DNA of 64,000 nucleotides from SCUB01 sp041918675 (GCA_041918675.1 JAYRVF010000014.1:434001-498000); one strand, 5' to 3'. Shown: positions 1-9,802, numbered from the stretch's first letter. Numbers and translations: made by a program. The notes: generated by a model from the letters alone, not told the origin.

Positions 1-267
1 GGCGTGGAGGAGAGCGCGGTCATCGGGCTGCCGCACCCGGATTTCGGCGAGGGCGTGGCCGCCATCGTGGTCCGCCGCCCGCGCGAAACGATCGACGAGA
101 CCGCCGTGCTTGTCGCGCTCGGCGCGCGGCTTGCGAAGTTCAAGCAGCCCAAACGCGTGCTGTTCGTCGACGAATTGCCGCGCAACGCCATGGGCAAGGT
201 TCAGAAAAACGTGCTGCGCGAGCGCTTCGGCGACCTCTTCAGCGCCCCGCCCGACGCCGGAATCTAG
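1..267 (+). CDS. Acyl-CoA synthetase, C-terminal fragment (malonyl-CoA synthetase-like), 5'-truncated by window edge
   Basis: Only the last 88 residues are present; the frame is open from base 1, so the start lies outside the window. The segment is the mobile C-terminal lid of an AMP-forming acyl-CoA ligase. It contains ESAVIGLPHPDFGEG and, near the end, RNAMGKVQKN, whose lysine corresponds to the catalytic lysine used in adenylation. The wording of the first motif resembles malonyl-CoA synthetase (MatB), but the specificity-determining N-terminal domain is not visible, so the substrate remains open. It ends at a TAG. The 347 bp that follow, before the secreted GlcG-like gene, contain nothing I can recognise. 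Confidence 0.8.
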   Translation, partial: GVEESAVIGLPHPDFGEGVAAIVVRRPRETIDETAVLVALGARLAKFKQPKRVLFVDELPRNAMGKVQKNVLRERFGDLFSAPPDAGI

Positions 268-614
268 TTCGGGGCGTCGCCCGCGCTCAAATCGTCACGA
301 GCGGAATTAGTCCGCGCGGCCGGCGTATAGAGGTATCCGCCGACCGCGCCGCAATATCCGGAACAAACCCGGTCATGACGAGACGGCGCGGCAAGTCGAT
401 CGGTATCCGCCTTGGAGCCCGGCCGGCGCCGGTAGCCGTGTGCGGAGCAACCGGCACCTGCGTTGCTTGCGGCGGCGCGCGAAATGCCGGATCATCCTTC
501 TTTGGGCGTGATCGGCATCATCGGGCCCCCGCGTCCGCGTGGATCGCGCGGGTCCCTTGTGATTGTTCGCCCGCCAATGTGGCTCAACCCGTTTCGACGA
601 ATTGGAGCAAGGTC

Positions 615-1112
615 ATGATCGTTCGCGCGGCAGTCGCCCTCATTATTCTCGCTCTGGCCTCGCCCGCCGCCCGCGCGCAGGAGCCGGTGGTCACCTACAA
701 GACGCTGAGCCCGGACGTCGCGCTTGATCTCGCCAAAGGCGTGCTCGCAGAATGCCGGCGGCAGGGATTCCAGGTCGCGGTGGCGGTCGTCGACCGATTT
801 GGACTGACGCAGGTGATGCTGCGCGATCGCTTCGCCGGGCCGCACACGCCGCCGACCGCGACCGGCAAGGCATGGACCGCGGTAACGTTCCGCACGAACA
901 CGTCCGAGCTGATCGCCATCAGCCAGCCGGGAATGCCGCAAGCGGGCATCCGCAACCTGCCCGGCGCCGTCATCATCGGCGGCGGCTTGATGATCATGTC
1001 GGGCGGCTCGATGATCGGCGCGGTCGGCGTCTCCGGCGCGCCCGGCGGAGAAGCCGACGAAGCCTGCGCCAAGGCCGGCATCGCCTCGGTCGGCGACAAG
1101 ATCGACTTCTAA
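615..1112 (+). CDS. Secreted GlcG/HbpS-family (heme-binding-like, DUF336) protein
   Basis: The product has 165 residues. The frame is open from further upstream (375), but the ATG at 615 is chosen. It follows GGAGCAAGG and begins a clear signal peptide: MIVRAAVALII, a hydrophobic core, then an Ala-x-Ala cleavage site before the mature start at about residue 23. The rest has the GlcG/HbpS fold pattern: an N-terminal helix, then VAVAVVDRFG, a TGKAWTAVTF segment, a PGAVIIGGG turn and the C-terminal MIGAVGVSGAPGGEADEACA motif typical of the family. Family members bind heme or degradation products, or occur as periplasmic accessory proteins. No partner gene here defines its role. It is transcribed alone; the neighbouring chemoreceptor is convergent. 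Confidence 0.8.
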   Translation: MIVRAAVALIILALASPAARAQEPVVTYKTLSPDVALDLAKGVLAECRRQGFQVAVAVVDRFGLTQVMLRDRFAGPHTPPTATGKAWTAVTFRTNTSELIAISQPGMPQAGIRNLPGAVIIGGGLMIMSGGSMIGAVGVSGAPGGEADEACAKAGIASVGDKIDF

Positions 1113-1215
1113 GCCGCGTATCCGGCGCGCCGCGCGTTCGCGGTGGGGCGGCGCGCGCCCGCCGCGCGTTCGCGCCCATGCGCGCTGCATCGTCAGGACA
1201 CCGGCCTCGCCGACC

Positions 1216-3240
1216 TCACGCGGCGCGCACGGTCGCCAGGAACTTCGCGACCTCCGCCTTCAAGCGCTCGCTGTCCGTCGCGAGAGCTTGCGCCGACGAC
1301 AAGACCTGGACCGACGCCGTGCCGGTTTCCGTCGCGCCCTGACGCACGGCGCCGATATTCTCGTCGACAAGGGCCGTGCCGTTCGCGGCGTTCTGAATGT
1401 TACGGGCGATCTCCTGCGTGGCCGCGTCTTGCTCTTCCGCCGCGGCCGCGATGACGGTCGCGATTTCGGCGATGCGGGCGATGGTCGAGGTGATTTCCTT
1501 GATCGCGGCGACGGAATCCTCGGTCGCCGTCTGCATGTTGGCGATCTGGGCCGAGATCTCGTCCGTTGCCTTGCCGGTTTGAGCCGCCAGCGCCTTCACT
1601 TCCTGGGCGACCACGGCGAAGCCCCTTCCGGCCTCGCCGGCCCGCGCCGCCTCGATCGTCGCGTTGAGCGCGAGCAGATTGGTCTGCTCGGCGATCGCCG
1701 AAATCAGTTTCACCACATCGCCAATTCGACTCGCCGCCGACGAGAGTTCGCCGACCCGCGTGTCGGTCACGCGCGCCTGCGACACCGCCTCGTTCGCGAT
1801 CCGGCTCGATTCCTGAACCTGGCGGCCGATTTCTTTCACCGACGCCGCCATTTCATTGGTCGCCGACGCCACCGACGCCACGTTGGTCGACGCCTCGGTC
1901 GACGCGGTCGCCACGTTGACCGACCGCTGCTGCGCCGCTTCCGCCGTGTTGGTCAACGTCCGCGCCGCGGTTTCAAGATCGGCGGCCGCCGACGATACCG
2001 TGTTGACAATACCGCTCACGGCGCCTTCGAAGCCGTCGGCGAGCTTCCGCAATTCGCCCTTGCGCCGATTGGCGGCGATCGCATCCTGTTCGGCCTTGGC
2101 GTCCGCTTCGCGGCGGGCTTCTTCGGCCGCCTTGACCTTGAACGACTCGACGGCGGCCGCGATCAACCCGACCTCGTCCTTGCGGCCGAGCCCCGGGAGA
2201 ACGACGGAAAACTCGCCCTCTCCCAACCGGCGCATCGCCGCGGCCAGACCGACCAGCGGACGCGAGATGGCCCGACCGATCAAAAACGCCAGCACAATCA
2301 GCAAAGCCATCACGCCAAGAATCGCGGCCTGGATTCGGCTGGTGGTCGCGGCGGCGACGGCATCGGTCGTGTTGCTTGCCTCGGTGCCGATCTTCATCAG
2401 AGATTCGTCGAGTGCCTCGATCACCGGCTGGACTTCGGCGAAGATCTTGGAAATCGCTGTCTGGATTTCGTCGACCGCCCTTTCTCCATCAACCCAAGCG
2501 GAAAAATCGCGCTGATAGGCGTCGAGCTTCCGCGCGACATCGTCCTTCGCGGCGGCTGGAATGGCTGATTCATTCAGGGCCTTGCTGAACGCGGCCGTTG
2601 CCTTCGCCATTTCGTCGATGTATTTGGCGTCGCGCCGCAACATGAAATCCTTTTCATGCCGGCGCAGCGTCAGCATCGCCGCGTCAAGCTTGCTTTCGCC
2701 GAGTTCCTTGACCTTGCCTTCGATGCCGTGAACCGCCGCGCGCAGCTTGCCCTCACGGCCCAAATCCGGCTTGAGCCCAAGTTCGACCTTGGCGCGAACC
2801 AGTTCATCGAAGCGCCGCTTGTAAACCTCGGCGCCCGCCGCGATCGTATCGATCCTCGCGTTGATGCCGGCATCGCCGAGAAATTCGACGCCCTTTTTCA
2901 AGACGACCATCTTCTCCAGGACGGAAGCGACGATCGGCTGCTGGCGATCCGCGTATTTCTGATCGCTGCGAAGCAGGAAATCCTTTTCCGCTCGTCTTGC
3001 GTCGAGAAGCCCGATCAGGATCGACTTGCTCACCACCACCGCGGCGACTGCCTGTTCTTCGATCTCGTGAGAGTGATCCCGTGCTCGCGTACCCGTGATA
3101 TAGATCACGGCGATGATGACGAGACCAAGCACGCTCGCGGCGAAGCCGATAGAAATCTTGGTGCCGATCCCGAAATCGCTGAAGAAGGAGAACATTCCGC
3201 GCCGGGAGCGGGCGGCCGAAACCATGCGGGAGTCATTCAT
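1216..3240 (-). CDS. Methyl-accepting chemotaxis protein with HBM-type sensor domain
   Basis: The protein has 674 residues. Layout: cytoplasmic N-terminus, TM1 about 29-50, a periplasmic all-helical domain about 51-300, TM2 about 303-325, HAMP about 326-380 and the signalling coiled coil to the end. The periplasmic part carries two copies of an EKDF(L/M)LR motif, near residues 85 and 195. This is the signature of the helical bimodular (HBM) domain, which in other bacteria binds organic acids. The conserved hairpin tip reads QTNLLALNATIEAARAGEAG. No C-terminal CheR-tethering pentapeptide is seen. No che genes are nearby, so it is probably a stand-alone receptor feeding a chemotaxis array encoded elsewhere. 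The ligand is unknown. Confidence 0.92.
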   Translation of the reverse strand: MNDSRMVSAARSRRGMFSFFSDFGIGTKISIGFAASVLGLVIIAVIYITGTRARDHSHEIEEQAVAAVVVSKSILIGLLDARRAEKDFLLRSDQKYADRQQPIVASVLEKMVVLKKGVEFLGDAGINARIDTIAAGAEVYKRRFDELVRAKVELGLKPDLGREGKLRAAVHGIEGKVKELGESKLDAAMLTLRRHEKDFMLRRDAKYIDEMAKATAAFSKALNESAIPAAAKDDVARKLDAYQRDFSAWVDGERAVDEIQTAISKIFAEVQPVIEALDESLMKIGTEASNTTDAVAAATTSRIQAAILGVMALLIVLAFLIGRAISRPLVGLAAAMRRLGEGEFSVVLPGLGRKDEVGLIAAAVESFKVKAAEEARREADAKAEQDAIAANRRKGELRKLADGFEGAVSGIVNTVSSAAADLETAARTLTNTAEAAQQRSVNVATASTEASTNVASVASATNEMAASVKEIGRQVQESSRIANEAVSQARVTDTRVGELSSAASRIGDVVKLISAIAEQTNLLALNATIEAARAGEAGRGFAVVAQEVKALAAQTGKATDEISAQIANMQTATEDSVAAIKEITSTIARIAEIATVIAAAAEEQDAATQEIARNIQNAANGTALVDENIGAVRQGATETGTASVQVLSSAQALATDSERLKAEVAKFLATVRAA

Positions 3241-3722
3241 TTTTCTTCTCTCCGATCGCCGAGGCGGTAGGGCATCTTCTGGGATCAGCGACCCCGGCAG
3301 CCGCGCTGCACTATCGAATCCTTGAACTACTGTGCGTAAAATCAGGCTTGTGCATCATGGTTAAGGATTGGTGAATGCCGACGCGTCATGCGCGTCAAAA
3401 CCAACAAAAAACCTTTTTTACGTTCGCGACGATCAAAGAAAGCGCCGCTTTAATAGGCATATTGACGGAAAGAGGATGCGAATTGAAACAAAGGCCGTCG
3501 CCTTGACGCGCCGGCAAATACGAGCTTGCCGCGCCGCGAGAATGGTCGGGCAGACGGACATATTGTCAGGAGGGGACGCGGCCGGTCGGCCGGGACGACG
3601 AATTGGCGAAGGCGTCCGCCCAGCCCCGCATGCCTTCGATCGCTTCAAGCATCGGCGTCGACGACATTCGCCGAGGTTGATATGCTCCTCGCCGAACCAG
3701 GTGCATTGACCGGAAGTTGCCC
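3241..3722. other. Intergenic region between divergent chemoreceptor and acyl-CoA ligase
   Basis: About 480 bp without a convincing gene; it should contain the promoters of both divergent neighbours. It is more A/T-rich than its surroundings around 3350-3480. A short hairpin, GACGCG-TCATG-CGCGTC, lies at about 3380-3396 and is followed by an A-run then a T-run (3406-3419). No promoter with good spacing could be assigned. Confidence 0.4.
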
Positions 3723-5282
3723 GTGCGGACGCCTATCGCAACCAATAGCATGGTGCTCGGTCGTATCCTGGCGCGTCACGCCCGCTACCGACCCCACCAT
3801 ACCGCGGTGATCTTCGGCGACCGTCGCCTGACCTACGCGGACTTCAATGCCTACGTGAATCGTTGGGCCAATGCCTTGGCGGCGCTCGGCATCGGCCGCG
3901 GCGATCGCGTCGCCACGGTGCTGCCGAACTCGCTCGAACTGCTGGCGACATACTGGTCCTGCGCCAAGCTCGGCGCGGCCGCCGTGCCGCTGTCTCCGCT
4001 GCTGCTCGCCGATGGACTGATATCGCTCTTCGGCGACGCGCGGCCACGCATCGTCATCACATCGGCCGCGCTGCGTCCGGTCGTGGACGCCGCCGCCGCG
4101 CGATTGACCTACATACCGGCGCCAACCCGCGTCCTGATCGACGCGGCGGGATCGGGGTTCGAGGCAGGCGGCGAATTGCTCGCGGCCGCGAGCGAGGCGG
4201 AGCCGGAAGCCGGCGTCGAGGCCGACGACCTCGCCACGATCATGTATACAAGCGGCACGACCGGACTGCCCAAGGGTATCATGCATACCCATTTCATCCG
4301 CGCGATGTACGCGGGGCTTCTCGCCAATACCTGGGAGATGAACGCGGAAAGCAAGGTGCTGCATACGGGCGCCATCATCTTCAACGGCGCGCTCGTCACC
4401 ATGCTGCCCGCTTTCTATGTCGGCGCCACCTATATTCTGCACGAGCAGTTCGACGCCGCCGCCATGCTTGAAACGATCGCGGCCGAAGGCGTGACGCATA
4501 TCATGCTGGTGCCGTCGCAGATCATCGCCATGCTGAACGCGCCGGGGTTCGACCCGGCCCGCCTGCAATCACTGCGAATGATCCTGTCGCTCGGCGCGCC
4601 GCTGCGGAAGGCGCCGAAGGACGCCCTCAACAGCGCTCTGCCCGGTCGATTCTGCGAGCTCTACGGACTGACGGAAGGATTCATTACCGTGCTCGACCGG
4701 GCCGACGCGTCGCGCAAGGCGGGCTCGGTCGGCATACCTCCGCCCTTCTACGAGATGCGCATCGTCGGCGAGGACGGCAAGGAGTGCGCGCCCGGAATCG
4801 TCGGGGAAATCATCGGGCGTGGTCCGATCACGATGGCGGGCTATGTCGATCGCGACGACCTCACCCGCGAGACGATCCGCGACGGCTGGATCTACTCCGG
4901 CGATCTCGGCTTCGTCGATGATGACGGCTACCTCTACCTGGTCGACCGCAAGAAGGACATGATCGATTCCGGAGGCGTGAAGGTCTATCCCAAGGATATC
5001 GAGGAAATCGCCACGCGACATCCCGCGGTTCTGGAAGTGGCCGTGTTCGGCATTCCGCACGACAAATGGGGCGAGACCCCGCTGGCGGCGATCATCCCCA
5101 GGGCCGACGCTTCCATTTCCGCCGACGAGCTTCGCGAGTGGATCAACGCGCGCGTCGCCGCGCGCTATCAGCGCGTCGACCGCGTCGAGATCATGAAGGA
5201 TTTTCCGCGCAACGCCGCCGGCAAGACGCTGAAGCGGGAAATGCGCGAGCGCTATTGGGCCGGACACAAGAGCAAGATCTGA
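3723..5282 (+). CDS. AMP-dependent acyl-CoA synthetase/ligase
   Basis: About 519 residues, with all core motifs of the acyl-adenylate family: YTSGTTGLPKG (P-loop, about residue 174), YGLTEG, DGWIYSGDLGF (about 388), the hinge DRKKDMIDSGG and the catalytic lysine in RNAAGKTLKRE (about 499). It makes an acyl-AMP and then an acyl-CoA; the acyl group is not identifiable. Three starts are possible: TTG 3717, GTG 3723 and ATG 3750. GTG 3723 is chosen because GGAAG lies six bases before it; the ATG has no ribosome-binding site. The gene stands alone, divergent from the chemoreceptor and convergent with the two-component pair. Confidence 0.88.
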   Translation: MRTPIATNSMVLGRILARHARYRPHHTAVIFGDRRLTYADFNAYVNRWANALAALGIGRGDRVATVLPNSLELLATYWSCAKLGAAAVPLSPLLLADGLISLFGDARPRIVITSAALRPVVDAAAARLTYIPAPTRVLIDAAGSGFEAGGELLAAASEAEPEAGVEADDLATIMYTSGTTGLPKGIMHTHFIRAMYAGLLANTWEMNAESKVLHTGAIIFNGALVTMLPAFYVGATYILHEQFDAAAMLETIAAEGVTHIMLVPSQIIAMLNAPGFDPARLQSLRMILSLGAPLRKAPKDALNSALPGRFCELYGLTEGFITVLDRADASRKAGSVGIPPPFYEMRIVGEDGKECAPGIVGEIIGRGPITMAGYVDRDDLTRETIRDGWIYSGDLGFVDDDGYLYLVDRKKDMIDSGGVKVYPKDIEEIATRHPAVLEVAVFGIPHDKWGETPLAAIIPRADASISADELREWINARVAARYQRVDRVEIMKDFPRNAAGKTLKREMRERYWAGHKSKI

Positions 5283-5390
5283 GCGCGGCGCGCCCAAGCT
5301 TCCCGCCGCCGCGATAATCGACCCAACGCTGTCACCGCCGCGCGAGCCCGCGAATGGCGGGCGCGAATTCGTTCCGGACAACGACGCGCG

Positions 5391-6005
5391 CTAGCCTCGC
5401 AATTTCATCGCCATGCGCACGAGGTCGGCGAGATTTGCCGCGCCCATGCCGCCCATGACCTTGGCGCGATAGATCTCGACGGTGCGCGGGCTGATGTCGA
5501 GCTCGGCGCCAATTTCCTTGTTGGTGCGACCGTGCACGGCGAGGTCCATCACCTGTCGCTGGCGTTCGGACAAGGCGGCGTACCGTTCCCGCAGATCGGC
5601 ATGCTCGGCCGTGGTGGCGTGACGATGCTCCGCCGCCTTGACGGCCGCGCCGATCTCTTCGAGCAGCACCCTTTCGTCAAACGGCTTTTCGAGAAAATTG
5701 TGCGCGCCGGCCTTGATCGCGGCGACCGCCATTTCGATGTCGCCATGTCCGGTGATCAAAATCAGCGGCAGCGTCGATCCACGCCGCGCGAGCTCGCGTT
5801 GAAGGTCGAGGCCCGACATTTCCGGCATGCGCACGTCGCTGACGACGCAGGCCGGCCAGACGGGAGCGCCCAACGCCGCGAGCGCGTCGATGGCGCGCGC
5901 GAAACGTCGGACGACGAGGCCCCGCGATTCCAGATAGGCGGAGAGCGCGTCGAGCACCGCGACATCGTCATCGATCAGGTAGACCGTCGTCGACAAGGTC
6001 ATCAC
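5391..6005 (-). CDS. FixJ-family response regulator
   Basis: This 204-residue protein has a receiver domain (about 5-120) and a C-terminal LuxR-type helix-turn-helix (about 140-200). Acidic pocket residues sit in IDDD near residue 11, the phospho-acceptor is Asp57 in VVSDVRMPEM, and the conserved lysine lies in LEKPF near 107. The DNA-binding domain reads LSERQRQVMDLAVHG then NKEIGAELDISPRTVEIYRAKV, as in FixJ, NodW or TodT-like regulators. Its start overlaps the stop of the sensor kinase gene by four bases (ATGA), so the two are almost certainly a cognate, translationally coupled pair. The target genes are not shown by the sequence. Confidence 0.92.
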   Translation of the reverse strand: MMTLSTTVYLIDDDVAVLDALSAYLESRGLVVRRFARAIDALAALGAPVWPACVVSDVRMPEMSGLDLQRELARRGSTLPLILITGHGDIEMAVAAIKAGAHNFLEKPFDERVLLEEIGAAVKAAEHRHATTAEHADLRERYAALSERQRQVMDLAVHGRTNKEIGAELDISPRTVEIYRAKVMGGMGAANLADLVRMAMKLRG

Positions 6006-7663
6006 GCCGCCTCCGCGGTTGGGAAGGTAATGCGCACGACCGCGCCCAGATCGGAATTTCCGATGATCAGGCGGCCGCCATGCGATTCGATGATCGACCG
6101 GCAGAGCGAAAGACCGACGCCGAGCCCATGCGGCTTGGTGGAGCGAAACGGTTCCAGCGCCTCGCTCAAGAGAGCGTCGGGAAAGCCGACGCCGTTGTCG
6201 CTCACCTTGATCTCCACATAGCCCGACCCCGCCGGAAAGGCCTCGATGATGATGACGCCACGCCCCCGACCGATCTCGCGGATGGCCTCGATCGAATTGC
6301 GAACGACGTTGAGCAGAACCTGCTCGGCCTGCAACATATCGACCATCAACGGCCGAAGGCCGCCCGTGATCCGTTGTTCGATCGTGATCGGCCCGCGTTC
6401 GATCTCGGGGCGCAGAAGTTCGAGCGTGTCGCCAATGATGCGCGACGCGGCGACGGGCGCGCGTTCGCTCCGCCCCAAACGAATGAGGTTGCGAAGACGA
6501 CGCACGACCTCCGATGCCCGCTCGATCTGAGCCGCCGCCTGTCGCGCGTGATCCGCGATCTTGGCGGGCACATTGGCCGATGTCGTGGTCTCGGCGACAA
6601 GCCGCGCGTAGGTGCCGGCCGCCATCAGCGGCTGGTTGATCTCATGCGCAAGCGCGGACGCGAGTTCGCCCATGCTTCCCAGCCGCGAGAGCTGCGCTTG
6701 CGCCTCCTGCTGCAAACGAAGCTGCATTTCGGCCCGGCGCCGTTCCGTGACCAGCACGCCCGCCGACAAGCCGGTGAGCGCCAGGATCAGCATCATGGCC
6801 TGGAACGCCGTCATGTCGTCGCCGGCCGGTGGCCGCGTCTGCATCGCGGCGATCAAGCCGAGTTGGGTCAGGACGAGACCGATGGTGACGCCCTCGAGGC
6901 CGGCGCGCACCGCGATCCAGACTATCGGCAGGAACAATATATAGAAGAGCTGCAACTGACGGCTTTGGCCCAGCAGAAACACCGCCATCAACGCGATACC
7001 GATCGTCAAGAATTGCAAGGCGCTTTCCCAGCCCAATCGGAACGGTCGCCCGCGCGTCAGCGTGATCAACAGAAACGGCGTCGGCACGGCGATGCCGATG
7101 ACGTCGCCGACCCAATATCTGACCATCGCCATGCCGAATTGGGACCAATCGACGAAGCCGGCGGCCGCATAGACCGTGATGCAACCGGCGGCCACGCCCG
7201 CCGCGCTCACGATCGCCACGCCAAGAAGCAGAAACAGATCGCGCATCGCGGAAAGCGAAACATCGAACCGCCTCGCCGGATGGAGCAGCGCCAAGGCCGC
7301 GACCGAATAGCCCGCGCCGATGATGGTGGCGGTGGACAGCGCGAGCGGAAACGACGCGTAGGGCGCGCGCACCAGATAATCGGCGAGAAACGGGGCGACG
7401 AACAACAAGGGCAGATAGCGTCGCCCAAACAGGAGAGCGAACACGAAGCTCAGGCCCGTCGGCGGATTCCATGGCGTGATGCCGAATGGGCCGAGCGGAT
7501 GAATGAAGCTGATCCAGTCGAGCCCGACATACGCGACCAGATACCCCAGGGCGACGGCCGGGGGAGGCAGTGAGCGGAAGCGGGGAAACGCCATCGGGCG
7601 ATCTCGCGGTTGCGGCGCCTGCGCGCGTTCCGCGACGATAGGATGGACACTTTCTCCGGGCAC
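6002..7663 (-). CDS. MASE1-domain sensor histidine kinase
   Basis: Up to 553 residues. About the first 290 form a MASE1-type integral membrane sensor with roughly eight hydrophobic segments and the characteristic GITPWNPPTGL sequence. A short coiled coil follows, then the dimerisation helix with the H-box ALAHEINQPLMAAG (His at about 340) and an ATPase domain with N-, G1- and G2-boxes (VRNSIEAI, VSDNGVGFP, GLGVGLSL). The H-box is of the FixL/TodS/DctB type. The stimulus of MASE1 kinases is generally unknown. The start is either GTG 7663 (GGAG ten bases upstream) or ATG 7594. It heads a two-gene operon with the FixJ-like regulator. Confidence 0.9.
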   Translation of the reverse strand: MPGESVHPIVAERAQAPQPRDRPMAFPRFRSLPPPAVALGYLVAYVGLDWISFIHPLGPFGITPWNPPTGLSFVFALLFGRRYLPLLFVAPFLADYLVRAPYASFPLALSTATIIGAGYSVAALALLHPARRFDVSLSAMRDLFLLLGVAIVSAAGVAAGCITVYAAAGFVDWSQFGMAMVRYWVGDVIGIAVPTPFLLITLTRGRPFRLGWESALQFLTIGIALMAVFLLGQSRQLQLFYILFLPIVWIAVRAGLEGVTIGLVLTQLGLIAAMQTRPPAGDDMTAFQAMMLILALTGLSAGVLVTERRRAEMQLRLQQEAQAQLSRLGSMGELASALAHEINQPLMAAGTYARLVAETTTSANVPAKIADHARQAAAQIERASEVVRRLRNLIRLGRSERAPVAASRIIGDTLELLRPEIERGPITIEQRITGGLRPLMVDMLQAEQVLLNVVRNSIEAIREIGRGRGVIIIEAFPAGSGYVEIKVSDNGVGFPDALLSEALEPFRSTKPHGLGVGLSLCRSIIESHGGRLIIGNSDLGAVVRITFPTAEAA

Positions 7664-7789
7664 TTACGCGCATCTCCATAAGGATCGACCCTGATAGGAT
7701 AGCACCTTACGGATGCAACCTGAATTGTGGAACCCGTCCGTTTGGCTTCCGCTCGGCCCATGCATCAATTCGCACCGCCGAGGCCCGGA

Positions 7790-8308
7790 ATGGCAGATCA
7801 GACTGGTTTGGCGCGCGAAGCGGCCGCGTTACGGCCGTCGCTGGCCATTTCCGCCAAGCGGATGCTCGTCTTCATCGACGACGAGAATTGCGGCGCGGAT
7901 ATCGCGAGGTGGCTGAAGCGTGACGCGCTCGACGCGCCGGTTCCCGAGATCGTTCTCCTTGCGGTCCTTCCCCGACCCGACGAGGTGAGAACGCGGGGAA
8001 TCTACATCGACAAGGTCCGGGCGCATTTGCGCGAAACCGGTCAGCGGCGCCTTCAGGACGCCCACCTCGCCCTCGCCGACGCCGCCATACCGCACATCAT
8101 GCGCGTGGAATTGGGCGACGCCGCCCAAACCATCCTGCGATGCGCGCGCGAACAGAAATGCGACCTCATCGCCATCGCCGGCAAGCCCCGCGGCGAATGG
8201 CGAAAGAAATGGGTCTCGGCGACCGGGATCGTGCTGGACTCGCTTGCCGGTCAGGTCGCGGAAGTCGCCGATGTTCCGGTCGTGATTCTGAAGCCGGACG
8301 CGCGATGA
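7790..8308 (+). CDS. Universal stress protein (UspA) family
   Basis: About 172 residues with one Usp fold. A first strand LVFIDDENCGADIARWL is followed by VLLAVLPRPDE, a central helix region, LIAIAGKPRGEWRKKWVSATGIVLDSLAGQVAEVADVPVVIL and a short tail. The usual ATP-binding GxxG-(9x)-G(S/T) motif is degenerate here (AGKPRGEW...), so nucleotide binding is uncertain. ATG 7790 is chosen because GAGG precedes it by six bases; in-frame alternatives are GTG 7727, ATG 7760 and ATG 7862. It lies just upstream of the antiporter-like gene on the same strand. The 219 bp between them hold nothing convincing. Confidence 0.75.
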   Translation: MADQTGLAREAAALRPSLAISAKRMLVFIDDENCGADIARWLKRDALDAPVPEIVLLAVLPRPDEVRTRGIYIDKVRAHLRETGQRRLQDAHLALADAAIPHIMRVELGDAAQTILRCAREQKCDLIAIAGKPRGEWRKKWVSATGIVLDSLAGQVAEVADVPVVILKPDAR

Positions 8309-8527
8309 TGGACGCTTTCGCGGCTTCGAGCGGCCACGACGCAAGACCGCGCCCGCGATCGGCCAAGGCCCGCACGCCGATCACCGACCGCTTCGTCCCT
8401 CGCCGGACGCGCCTCGGACCGGTCGTCGCCCTGAAGATCGCCAACACGCGCCTTCGCGCCGAGTTCGTGAATGGCGGCTCCCCGGCTCGCGGCGCGCGCG
8501 CCGCTTAAGCGATCGACCGAGTGACGC

Positions 8528-9802
8528 ATGACGCTTTCACCATCACCTGTTGAGGTCGCGGCCAGCCTCATCTTCGCGATCGCGATCGTCCACACCTTCT
8601 CGACGCGCTATTTCGAGCATCTTGCCCATGTTCAGCCGGGCCATGCCGGGCTCTGGCACGTGCTCGGAGAGGTCGAGGCGGTGTTCGGCTTCTGGGCCAT
8701 GATCCTGCTCGCGGCGATCGCGATCGTCGCGACCAAGACCGAGTCTCTCAGCTATCTAGAAAGCCGTGACTTCACCGAGCCGGCGTTCGTCTTTGTCGTC
8801 ATGGTCATCGCCGGCAGTCGTCCGATCACCGATCTCGCCGGCGCCGTCCTTGCGTTCCTCGCCCGATTGCTGCCGCTGCGGCCGGCGCTGGGCTATTATT
8901 TGGTCACGCTTTCGATCGGCCCCCTGCTCGGCTCGTTCATCACCGAGCCGGCCGCGATGACGCTGTCCGCGCTGTTGTTGCGCCAGCGCTTCTACAATCG
9001 CAACGCGCCCGCGCCGTTTCTCTACGGAACCCTTGGCGTCCTGTTCGTCAACGTCTCGATCGGCGGGACGCTGACGCCCTACGCCGCGCCGCCGGTGCTG
9101 ATGGTGGCCGAGAAATGGGGGTGGGACATCGCGTTCATGATCAAGACGTTCGGCTGGAAGGCCGCGCTGGCCGTCGTGGTGAACGCCGTCGCCGTCACCG
9201 TGATCTTCCGTCGGTATCTCGCGAAGCTCGATACCATTTCAGCCGAGCTCGAGCGCGTCGATGTTCCGCGCTTCGTCATCGCCATTCATTTGCTGTTCTT
9301 GCTGGGAGTGATCGTCACCAATCATCACCCGCTCGTGTTCGGCGCCATCTTCCTTCTCTTCCTCGGATTCGCCGAAGCCTACAAGCAGCACCAGAAGCGC
9401 CTTATTCTTCGCGAAGGCCTGATGGTCGCGTTTTTTCTGGCCGGCCTGGTGATTCTCGGGGGATTGCAGAAATGGTGGCTTCAACCGACATTGTCTAGCC
9501 TTTCACCGACGCTCCTCTATTATGGCGCCACGGCGCTGACGGCGATAACCGATAACGCGGCGCTGACGTATCTTGGCTCGGTCGTCGATGGAACATCGAC
9601 CGCGTTCCAGTACGCGCTTGTGGCCGGCGCCGTCACCGGCGGTGGCCTGACCGTCATCGCCAATGCGCCGAACCCGGCGGGATTCGCGCTGCTGCGCGAC
9701 AGCTTCGAGGACGGCGCCATAAGCGCGCTTTGGCTTTTCGTCGCCGCCACACCACCTACGCTGATAGCGATCCTGGCGTTTCAACTGCTCCCCAGATTGT
9801 GA
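8528..9802 (+). CDS. Putative Na+/H+ antiporter family integral membrane protein
   Basis: The 424-residue, very hydrophobic protein has about 11 predicted membrane segments. It matches the uncharacterised 'putative Na+/H+ antiporter' family related to the ion transporter superfamily. Useful landmarks are AGSRPITDLAG near residue 100, IGPLLGSFITEPAAMTL near 140, SIGGTLTPYAAPPVL near 180 and the C-terminal half motif TAITDNAALTYLGS near 340. These are two similar re-entrant-type stretches with polar residues inside helices. Cation specificity is not proven for this family. The ATG at 8528 is the first codon after a 200-bp spacer. The trehalose operon begins about 90 bp downstream on the same strand, which would fit an osmotic or ionic stress neighbourhood. 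Confidence 0.8.
   Translation: MTLSPSPVEVAASLIFAIAIVHTFSTRYFEHLAHVQPGHAGLWHVLGEVEAVFGFWAMILLAAIAIVATKTESLSYLESRDFTEPAFVFVVMVIAGSRPITDLAGAVLAFLARLLPLRPALGYYLVTLSIGPLLGSFITEPAAMTLSALLLRQRFYNRNAPAPFLYGTLGVLFVNVSIGGTLTPYAAPPVLMVAEKWGWDIAFMIKTFGWKAALAVVVNAVAVTVIFRRYLAKLDTISAELERVDVPRFVIAIHLLFLLGVIVTNHHPLVFGAIFLLFLGFAEAYKQHQKRLILREGLMVAFFLAGLVILGGLQKWWLQPTLSSLSPTLLYYGATALTAITDNAALTYLGSVVDGTSTAFQYALVAGAVTGGGLTVIANAPNPAGFALLRDSFEDGAISALWLFVAATPPTLIAILAFQLLPRL

Noticed and set aside
8305..8508. 67-codon frame overlapping the end of the universal stress protein gene
   Set aside because: The translation is Arg/Ala-rich without recognisable features and is typical of chance open frames in this GC-rich DNA.
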